The notes under the pieces: generated by a model
Seen by the model: the letters and a program-made list of their open reading frames with translations, nothing else
Database searches by the model: none
What the model was told of the DNA's origin: nothing
Part shown: positions 56,147-64,000 of the stretch, in pieces
Position numbering within the stretch: the stretch's first letter is position 1
Layout of the letters: every line of letters starts with the position of its first letter
Source of the DNA: Leptodontidium sp. MPI-SDFR-AT-0119
Taxonomy: Eukaryota; Ascomycota; Leotiomycetes; Helotiales; Leptodontidiaceae
Reading direction: 5' to 3'
Length of the DNA: 64,000 bases
Assembly: GCA_020726505.1 (NCBI GenBank)
Contig: JAHLEZ010000004.1
Location: forward strand, 3,432,652-3,496,651
Position numbers and translations under genes: made by a program

Positions 56147-56226
56147 GTAGTGTAGTATTATATATAGAACTAGTAATCAGATTGCCTCATGTCAAATTAT
56201 TGGTCATTAACTAAGTCAGGAAGTGA

Positions 56227-56354
56227 TGACAGATTAGTGGTCATAACCTAAATTAGGAAGGCATGACAAATTATTAGTCATTAGCTGAGTCTGGGGGTAA
56301 TAACACAAGAGTAGTCACTAACTAAGTCAGGACGTGATGACAGATTAATAGTCA
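56227..56354. repeat. Three 17-bp TGAC-N9-GTCA dyads beyond g3
   Basis: TGACAGATTAGTGGTCA (56227-56243), TGACAAATTATTAGTCA (56264-56280) and TGACAGATTAATAGTCA (56338-56354) have the size and outer half-sites of the dyads in the 47-49 kb arrays. Copy A has the decayed equivalents around 32355-32482. Confidence 0.7.
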
Positions 56355-56433
56355 CTAATTACTTTCGGGATGGATAGTTACAAGTAGTATTTCTATATAA
56401 ACAAGATCCCTAATAAAAAATAATTACTAATTC

Positions 56434-56457
56434 TTTTAGTATACTAGTATACTGAAA
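56434..56457. promoter_or_regulatory. Boundary palindrome 6, copy B
   Basis: TTTTAGTATA, CTAG, TATACTGAAA, at the convergent g3/g4 boundary. Confidence 0.9.
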
Positions 56458-56464
56458 CCCCTTA

Positions 56465-59400
56465 TGTCTATACACTCTTAAGCATTTACTCTTTTGACAT
56501 AAAGAGCTCGGCAGGGTACCGTGGGATGCTCCCCGGCCTGTATACACCCTTCCCCTACTGGGATGAGCCGTCCTATACTACTGACTACCAAATCCGCCTG
56601 CTAGTGTCCTTTGCCGTCGAGATTAAGGTCCCATTTCCATCTGGCAGCGGAATTATCTAATAGAACAAGAAGAAGTCAACGAAGAAGTTGTGCTGCTATT
56701 CCTTCCGAATCTCTAGGTGTGAGTTCAGAGCGGTATTTACTTTTTGATATATCACTCAGTATTACTTGTCATTGAAATGTTTACGATTATAACCCGGACT
56801 AGATAACTATAAATAATCGAACATTATCCGCGGATCCTTGATCTTTGTTTTGTTAGAAATACACAGATGTAAAGGAGCCTGAAAGTATTATACTAGGTCG
56901 TTGTGATAGAAGGTGATATCGTTATCTTCAATCTTGCTCCGTATCTCTGGTTATTCTAAATTCCCTTCCTTTATTAGTGCCTGGAGGACAACTTATTAAT
57001 ACTTCCGGAAACACAAATAATTTAATAAATTCAAGACCTTCTCTAGGTGTAAGTGCCCCACGGCCTCTGGGAGCAGCTTTAGGACATTATTAAGCTCCCA
57101 GGCAGCTCGCCTTACTTCGTGTGTCTTTTAATCGAGCCCCAAGACATCTCCGGATACTATCAAAAAATTGGGCTGGATATCCTCCTGTATCTCAAGGCGC
57201 GCCTAATCAATGACCGGCAGGAACTAGGCGTAGCCTGTCTAAGTTAAGGTCGACTCGAATCCTAACCCACGGCGTAAAGTCCCATCTTGCCCTTGGTGCT
57301 GGTCATACTAAAGGGTTCTTACCCTATGTAACGCCCCTTAGGTAAAGAAGTGTTATAGGTATTTTAGGAGGGCGTAAAGTAAGTAACTCTGACCTTTGCT
57401 AATCCCGTCACTTAGGGCGGTTACAGTAACTGCCTTAAACAACTTACAAAACTTCTTAATATTACTTACTATAAAGTCGTAATACTGCGGAGACGTAATC
57501 GCCTATGTGAAAGGCGGGGTTTGTGACTATTGGCGGAACGTAATATCTTCCCGGTCCTTGATCGCCTTTGTCCGGATCTTATTGAAATAGACTAAGAGAA
57601 CGGTATTAAGTAGTCGAGCCTTTAGCCGGAGCGACTTTGCCCGGCCACGAGCCGCCTTATAACTAGTTATGAATCGTGTCTTATTATTCGTGTAATTATT
57701 CTCGATCGTCGCTCGCTCCTTTTTTCCTGTAAGTTTCTTATTTGAGGCAATAGAGAGCCAAGTGACCTGATCAAGACAAAGCTCTAAAAGGCTAGGGTTA
57801 CTAAAGGGATAGACTGTTCTTGCGTCGCAGATTTCCTTCTTAACTATATAACACTGTAAGTACTTCAATTTAGCTTTATAAATCTAAGAACCTTTGGCTG
57901 GTTTGTGCGTTATATTACACGCCTCGGCCAAGAACTTAACGTTATAGTACTCTATTACGCCTGAGGGCCCTTTAGGGTATAAGTTCTTTAGAAGTTTCTT
58001 TAAGTAACATCGCTTCTACAAGTAGACTTGAGCTTCCCTATGATCGTTCCTACTTGTAGTAGGAGCGTTAGGGCAGATTTCGATTGCGACATTAATAAAG
58101 AAATCCTCGTGTGGTAAGAACTCCTAATTAAATATAGTATTTAGCTTATTATAATAGTTTGCAATAACCGCTAGGAAAGATTCCTGACCTTAGAACTACA
58201 ACTTGTGTCCTTTGCCTGTGATATATAGAAAAGGGTTAGCGAAGTCCTTAAAACCGTCCCCAGATGTAATGTTTAGGATTATTGTCTAAATTACTTCGAG
58301 ATATTTCGCTTAGATTAGGTAAGTTCGGTGCTACTTCGTTTTCGAATCCTCTTTTCTAGACTATGTCTCGCTTGCCTTTGCTCTAGCGTTCAACTAAGTA
58401 ATAAGCTAAGTAAGTGGTATATACTGAGTGACTACATTATAAGCCTAGGCGAAAATACTCTTTATCATAATATAATCAGAGAAGTGAGCCAATTGTTTAT
58501 TCGTTAACCCCTTAGTCTAAGTACTATCTAGATTATAGAGGTTAGGGAAGAACACATAAACAGTAAAATTATAGATACCTATGATACTACCGATGTATAA
58601 GTGTGGAATATATCGAAGTTACACCGTTGCCTCCCTTAATTCACGGGTGAATTTGTCGTATAAATATATAAACGTTCGCTCGATCTTGACATTACTTGTA
58701 ATCCCCCGCACGTACTAGTATGATAGACAGTAAAAGAACTCGTATCGAATAACTGCGAGAGATGTTAGTAAAGCCCCTGTGCTGTCGATATCGCTATTTA
58801 TTGAAATGAATGTTTACGCGACTTCTTCTAACTCAAGACAAATATTCTTCGCTAGTGACGACGCGTCTGTTATTCCTATTATGAGCTCTTCGATATGCGA
58901 AGCCGGTGAGACAAAGAGCTTCCTACTTGCCCCTTGATTACTACGAAAAAGCGTATTCTTAAGCCCGGTAGTCATTTTTGGAAACTGGTAGACTGCCTTA
59001 TACGTGGCGTCTAGAGTGTAGTGATTGCCATTAGCTCTACGCTCATGGCGCATGGCATTCAGCTCATATTGCCTTTCACTACACCCTAGAATCCCTCCCT
59101 GAATTATTCTTAAGAGGGTCGATATTAAATAATGAACATCGTTAAGTTGGTCCAGTAACTCGTATCGATTAATAAGGTCCGGGAGTTCTAGGTCTTGATC
59201 TTCTCGTGGTAGTAGGCCTCCTTGCTCGTCGAAGAGATCTATAGGCTCGCCTATAAAATCGAGGGCTTCGTCATCGTTAAGAATATCTGGAATATTATCG
59301 TTAGAATCCGCGGGCGGTATTGTAGGCGATGACATCTTTATATCCTTATCTTGAGCGGTGCCTTGACTTGATCTTGCCTCGGTCTCTGGCAACTGCGAGA

Positions 59401-60775
59401 GCCTTTTCTTAAACCCTCCCATCTTTTAGTTTAGCTCCCTACAATAGACTGATCGACCTTTTCTTTCCAAAGGGCTTACGGAACTGCCCTCTTTTATACT
59501 AAATAATTTCAACGACGAGGGTTTTGTTCCTTAAGAAGTAAAGTATTGGGTATTTGGGGATAAATCGACTGGGTCGCTAGAAGAGTGATGTCCTGACTCT
59601 AATAAAAGAGGTCGTATAGTTGCAAAGCGTGAGTTTGGGTTAGACAAGATTCCTGGACTACTCCTCTTGTCTAAGAAAAGGGTTTGTATTAGAGCGGGGC
59701 TAAAGGTTGTCACCGGTGATACTCGAGGATTGTTATTTACGTTCGGAGGGGATAAAGATAAGTGAGGAGATTTAGAACGTGTAATTGATGTGATCGTAGG
59801 ATTGTTGTTTAGGTTTGGAGGTGATGGAGATAAGAGAGTAGGCTTAGATTGTGTAATTGACGCTATTCTAAGACTACTTTTTGTATCCGGTAGGAGAGAA
59901 TAGATGGTTACAAAGCTAGAATCCCTATTGGATAAGATCCTTATACTGCGACTTGCATCTGGTAAGAGAGAATGGATAGAAGCAAAGCCAGAATCTGGAT
60001 TGGATAAGATCCCTAGACTGTAGCTTGTATCTGGTAGGAGAAAATAGATGGTAACAAAGCCAGAATCCGCATTGGATGAGATCTCTGGACTGCGGCTTGT
60101 ATTTAGTAGGAGAGAATGGATGGTAGCAAAACTAGAATCCGCATTAGATGAGATCCCTGGACTGCGGCTTGTATCTGGTAGGAGAGAATGGATAGTAGTA
60201 AAACTAGAATCCGCATTGGATAAGATCTCTGGATTATTTCCTGTGGTCAATAAAAGTGACTGTACTGGAGTAAACCTAAAGCTTGATAACTTCGAAGTAT
60301 CTGAATCCTCCTTATGCTTGCGACTCTGCCTTGGCGTCGAGAAATTTGCAGTAGGGAGTCTAGGAGTCGGTCGAGGAGTACTAGATATATCGGGTTCTAG
60401 TAGAGGAGAAGTAGCGTAAGAAGCGGCCGATAGAGTTGTGGAGGAGCTATATAGAGAGTTCTATTACGAATTAGTAGAAGCGGCTTTGGTTTAAATAATT
60501 TATACAGTAACAAAACGATCTATTAGCCCTGCGACATTACTTCTCGATTGGCTCCTAGCTATAGACTGGCCCGGTGAAGCACGCGGCCTTCCACGCCCTC
60601 TAGTTAATCGACTTCGAGAGGTAGTCGGCGATGCTCGTGGCCTTCCACGTACCCTCCCTGGTTTCGGCGAAGCTTTTGCTATCGAATAAGTAACTGGTGC
60701 TGTACGGTGAAAGTTCAGATGGGCAGAGCATGTATCGAGGCATAAAGAAATGAAGAGCTGAGAGAGAAATAACAA
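56465..60775 (-). pseudogene. g4, giant AT-hook and 23-residue-repeat protein, copy B
   Basis: Four open stretches (beginning 60775, 60250, 59422 and 57868) lie in the same frame and are separated only by TAA/TAG, so they form one gene of about 1430 codons. The N-terminus has two AT-hooks (RGRPRASP near 60640 and 60590), which bind the minor groove of AT-rich DNA. Next comes a block of about nine 23-residue repeats (LSNADSSFTTIHSLLPDTSR-like, 59870-60250). Then there is an acidic segment (NIPDILNDDEALDFIGEP) and a long region with AIEICPNAPTTSRNDHREAQ, KYLQCYIVKKEICDARTVYP and KARLLNTVLLVYFNKIRTKA. The last part resembles, from memory, a widespread family of large fungal proteins annotated only as hypothetical. 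A transposase or capsid-like role cannot be shown. The true start codon is uncertain. Confidence 0.7.
59870..60250 (-). repeat. Coding repeats of about 69 bp in g4
   Basis: Units begin with TCTGGTAGGAGAGAATGGAT-type sequence on the plus strand and encode the 23-residue repeat of g4. Copy B appears to have one unit more than copy A. Confidence 0.8.
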
Positions 60776-60792
60776 AGGTGGTTTAGTTAATA

Positions 60793-60816
60793 TTTAAGCA
60801 TACTAATATACTAAAA
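60793..60816. promoter_or_regulatory. Boundary palindrome 7, copy B
   Basis: TTTAAGCATA, CTAA, TATACTAAAA, about 20 bp upstream of the g4 reading frame. Confidence 0.85.
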
Positions 60817-60831
60817 CCCCAAGGATCAGTT

Positions 60832-61324
60832 TTATTTACTAGGCGACCGCTGAAAACGGTCCTTACTATAAAAACCCCTGCACTTATAGGAAATTAGTTT
60901 TATATATTTATAATCATAATACATAGCTAAGCGTAATTCATTTATATACAGCCCTAGGCAATAATTATCCTCCCTCAAAGCAATGATTAATAGCAAGTAA
61001 TAGCAAACGATATAAGTCAAGTACGAATGTCATTAAGGAGAAGAGGCTTCGCTCGTAACTTTCTCCGTCTCTCGCAGGAGGTCGAGGGTTTGAAGTAAAG
61101 AGAGGTTTGGTTTATAAGCCCCTCGTGGTGCTTGAAGAGAAGAGAGGGTAGTACCTGTGTCTCTCATGACGTAGGGAATTAAGTATTCTGCGGCCGAGTA
61201 AACACTAACTGTTTCAGGGAAGGCGTCGAAGAGTACCTTAGTGATTTTCTCCGTTTTCTGAGTCTCGAGCTTGTGAATTCTAAAAGCCGTTAGAACTACA
61301 ACTAGTGGGGGCCAAGGAAGCTAC
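60832..61324. other. Spacer between palindrome 7 and g5, copy B
   Basis: The minus frame 60832-61020 (62 codons) is open as in copy A. The rest has no supported gene. Confidence 0.35.
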
Positions 61325-62836
61325 TTACTGGCTGGCAGTACCCTTCAGAAGAAGTACTATAATACCCTTCCTAAACTGCTGTACTAGTGTGTAGATCCCA
61401 TAGTACATCTGCAACTGACTACTTAGTTGTTCCTTCGTCAACTTCAACTAAGTAGCCAAGTATTCCAGGACATAACTGCGAATATCGACTCCTTATTTGG
61501 TTTCGTAACTTACTGCCCGGAAGAAGTCTCGTAACTCTACCCCGTCCAGTCTTATTACTTTCGTTCGTAGATGTATGTAGCTTTCGTATAACTCAAATCC
61601 ACGCATTATATTAGCAATTTCAACTGTTATCTCCTCTTTTGTGACCTTAGTCTCGACCTTGGCGTATAACGAGAAGAAGGTTTGTATCTCAGGCATCGAG
61701 CTCTGCTTAGACGCCTTCTCTACTGCAAGAACTGCCACTGACGCCTTGGCCTTGTCAAATTCGATGATCTTATCTAGAAGCTTAACGATTCGCGTTTGAC
61801 AGGTTACTCTGAAGGTGTTTTTAAAGAAGAACTCTTTAAGGAACGTAATTTGTGCTAAGGTGACGTTGTATAATGTAGCGGAGTTGTTTCTTTTTCCTTT
61901 AATTGTCAATTACTATAGCTCGTGCTAGAAAACGTTTACTACTTCTAAGTCTAAGCTTTGGCTTCGTTGTTATGTAGTGGCCGGTTAAGGACTTGACGTC
62001 GATCTTGTACTGGCTCCTAGCTTGTTGGATACCTTTCTCCGTTTCGAAGGGCGCTGTTTCGCGGAGTCTGATGTAAAAGGTGGTTCTGGAGAAGGACTTG
62101 CTCGAGGTTCGTTTAAAGATGGTATATTCGAAGAAGTAAGGTTCGACAAGGGGGGATTCGAGGACGGCAGATTCGACGAGGGGGGATTCGACGACGGCAG
62201 ATTTAAGGACGGCAGATTCAACGAGGGGGGATTCGACGACGGCAGATTCAAGGACGGCAGATTCGAGGAGGGGGGATTTGTAAAAGGGATGTCTAAGGAG
62301 GGGAGGTTTAGAGGGGCGAGCGTTGGAGAAAGGTGGTTCGAAGAGGTGAGGGGTGAGGTGGCGAGGGTCGTAAAGGACATATTAGGAGAAGGTACAGTCG
62401 TAGAAGGCAAGGGGATTCGGTCCTGGTAAGGTAGAGGGAATGCTGTAAATGTACTAGGGAGAGCCCGGACTGGAGTTGGTTAGTAGTACATTAGCGGTTA
62501 GAGCGTGGGGAGAGGCTCTCAAGCAGACGGTTCTAATTGTGGAGGCAAGGACGGCGTCGAGGATATCTGTAGGGTTTCTGTGAGCGATCGAAAGGCATCT
62601 TGGATACGAGAGATCTTCTCTGGCCGGGTGTTTGATAGTTCGAGGATCAAGTGGTGTATGATTTGCTGGAGGAGCTGCGTCTGTTAGTACCGCGTCTAAG
62701 GAAAGGGGGGAGGGGCGTACGGATTGGTATTCCCCTGTGAGGGCGCTGCCTTGCAAGATGATATCGGCGGGACGTATTTTATAGTGAGTTACTAGAAACA
62801 TTCTTAGGAATAAGAGGGAGAGGGCGAGTAAGACAT
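61325..62836 (-). pseudogene. g5, Ser/Pro/Asn-repeat protein, copy B
   Basis: The ATG at 62836 (MSYSPSPSYS) and the open stretches starting at 62410 and 61909 share one frame of 504 codons, broken only by Gln-to-stop changes. The N-terminus is Gln/Pro-rich. Residues about 165-230 are short NLPSSNPPSLN-type repeats. A basic QRPSKRRKVSNK segment looks like a nuclear localisation signal. The C-terminal half is a compact conserved-looking domain: ATLYNVTLAQITFLKEFFFK, FDKAKASVAVLAVEKASKQS, PEIQTFFSLYAKVETKVTKE and LRTKVIRLDGVELRDFFRAV. I recall similar fungal hypothetical proteins but no named domain. Confidence 0.65.
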
Positions 62837-63029
62837 GTTTTATTATAGATATTGCGGGGCATGTTTTGTTGTGAGTGTTGTGGGGCGCTAAAAATATGCT
62901 GGCGTGTTACAGGGAAGAGCGTGTTGTTACGCAAAAAGCGTGTTATTGGGAAGGAGCTTGTTACTAAACTGGCGTTATCTTACTTGTGCGACTAATTTCG
63001 GCAATATTATAGCAGACATGGATTTATTA

Positions 63030-63840
63030 CTACCCCTCCTTGCGAGTCTTATAATCCGCATTAGATAGGTCGATATATAATGCCGCCATAACAAGATTAT
63101 TATTACCGCGAGTATTTTGAGAGAAGAGTTGTCGTCGTACTCGCGATAACACAATCACGGTTATGTTTAATGTGTAATACACAATATATTACTACGAGCC
63201 TTGCTTCAAAATCATATTATTGCTTCATCGAATTATAATGTTTTACTGTACATGTGGCTGGGCCCCTCTCTACGAGGTCTTCTTCTTTACTTACTTCGTA
63301 TCTATCGTCTTCACTGAACCTATGGGAATTGGAGCTCTAAGCGCCTTACTATCTAACTTCTACTTCTACTTCTTAAATGCCGACTCCTTCTTGTCTCCTG
63401 ACAAGGAGTACTTCTTAGAAGGAGAGGTATAAGTTTGTGGCTTAGTCGGGGTATATATACTAGAAGGCTTGAACGAACCAATAGGCATCAGTTGGTCTAG
63501 TAGGGATTTTACTGTCAGATCGTTAGTATACGAGCCCTATTAATAGAGGTGCGACTTACTATCAGAGGCCGGGGGAGGGCTCGAGTCTAGAGTGGCGCCC
63601 TTAAACGGAAAGTTTAGCTTTTAGGTAGGGGTCGATAGGTAGACAGGGACAACTGAGGTCCTCTTTAGTGTACTTTCTTTAGGGGCGGGGAGGGACTGGG
63701 ACGAGGGTTGAAAGGAGGGTTAAGGGATCGGCTTAGGCTTAGTCTTGGGAGCTTGTGTTTCAGGCGTTGACAGCTTAAGGCCTACCGACGGTGTGGTCTT
63801 AGGTTTGGCTTTTGGACGAGCGGTTAGGGCCGTAATGGAC
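63030..63840 (-). pseudogene. g6, copy B, truncated by the telomere
   Basis: The 3' two thirds of g6, ending at TAG (63030-63032). It contains SPSKKYSLSGDKKESAFKKQ and APIPIGSVKTIDTKQVKKKT. The frame enters from the telomere side, so the 5' end (promoter, start and about 135 codons present in copy A) was lost when the chromosome end formed here. Confidence 0.65.
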
Positions 63841-64000
63841 TTAGGGTTAGGGTTAGGGTTAGGTAGGGTTAGGGTTAGGGTTAGGTTAGGGTTAGGGTTA
63901 GGGTTAGGGTTAGGGTTAGGGTTAGGGTTAGGGTTAGGGTTAGGGTTAGGGTTAGGGTTAGGGTTAGGGTTAGGGTTAGGGTTAGGGTTAGGTTAGGGTT
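63841..64000 (+). repeat. Telomere, TTAGGG repeats
   Basis: About 26 units of TTAGGG run 5' to 3' to the window end, the correct orientation for a right chromosome end. Irregular units (TTAGG and a TAGGG joint) occur near 63860-63890 and near 63990. Confidence 0.98.

Larger units (their letters stand above)
49362..63840. mobile_element. Subtelomeric repeat unit, copy B (truncated by telomere)
   Basis: Repeats 25490-39904 of copy A in the same orientation. It is less AT-rich and keeps more ancestral bases (ATG starts of g1, g2 and g5; perfect palindrome 1). It stops inside g6 at 63840, where TTAGGG repeats begin. Confidence 0.9.

Noticed and set aside
58814..59422. Separate 202-codon gene
   Set aside because: It shares the frame of the open stretches at 60775, 60250 and 57868 with only TAA/TAG between them, so it is part of g4.
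62022..62429. Plus-strand Gly/Asp repeat protein (GGFDDGRF units)
   Set aside because: Antisense to the NLPSSNP repeats of g5; the g5 frame connects to conserved-looking sequence on both sides.
62454..62801. Separate minus-strand 115-codon gene upstream of g5
   Set aside because: It is in another frame from the ATG at 62836, whose frame runs continuously (Gln-to-stop only) into the g5 repeats.
63745..63996. Plus-strand Gly-Leu repeat protein
   Set aside because: It is a translation of the telomere repeat.

Overview
The window is the right-hand end of a chromosome from a filamentous ascomycete (Pezizomycotina). It ends in about 160 bp of TTAGGG repeats running off the 3' end. The other signs are short GT-AG introns in gene relics, relics of typical fungal families (HET, SAT4/fungal rhodopsin, carboxylesterase, DUF3435), a Tad-type LINE, and pervasive C-to-T and G-to-A decay that turns CAG/CAA codons into stops, as expected of repeat-induced point mutation (RIP). 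Naming the group more precisely is not possible from the sequence alone.

1-9.7 kb is a graveyard of accessory genes: a SAT4 integral-membrane relic, a secreted type-B carboxylesterase pseudogene, an old LINE ORF1 relic, a GT microsatellite, a 30-bp inverted repeat and AT-rich relics. 9.7-15.65 kb is a full-length LINE on the minus strand. Both ORFs are intact, it has a TAA-repeat tail and a target-site duplication, and it looks untouched by RIP. 15.7-20.5 kb is low-content relic DNA. 20.5-21.2 kb holds a broken HET gene, and 22.3-24.8 kb a broken DUF3435-type gene (the tyrosine-recombinase family that contains Starship captains).

25,490-63,840 is the most unusual part: a 23,872-bp unit followed head-to-tail by a second copy that is cut after 14.5 kb by the telomere. 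The unit appears to hold ten protein genes (called g1-g10 here), all broken by RIP-type stops but each readable as long, mostly single-frame remnants. One (g2) is a replication protein A (RPA70)-like gene. One (g7) has features of a C19-like cysteine peptidase. One (g4) is a very large protein with AT-hooks and 23-residue repeats. The rest are unrecognised. Gene boundaries carry a recurrent palindrome of two 10-bp arms around a 4-bp centre, often next to a short GC-rich island. The right end of the unit is 1.7 kb of tandem repeats built from a 17-bp dyad, TGACA-N7-TGTCA.

Together, an element-encoded single-strand DNA-binding protein, the iteron-like array, palindrome-bounded genes and head-to-tail arrangement suggest a large autonomous or virus-like subtelomeric element inactivated by RIP. 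That interpretation is inference. The duplication, palindromes, dyads and reading frames are visible directly. Coordinates for g1-g10 are approximate at starts and ends because start codons and stops have themselves been mutated.
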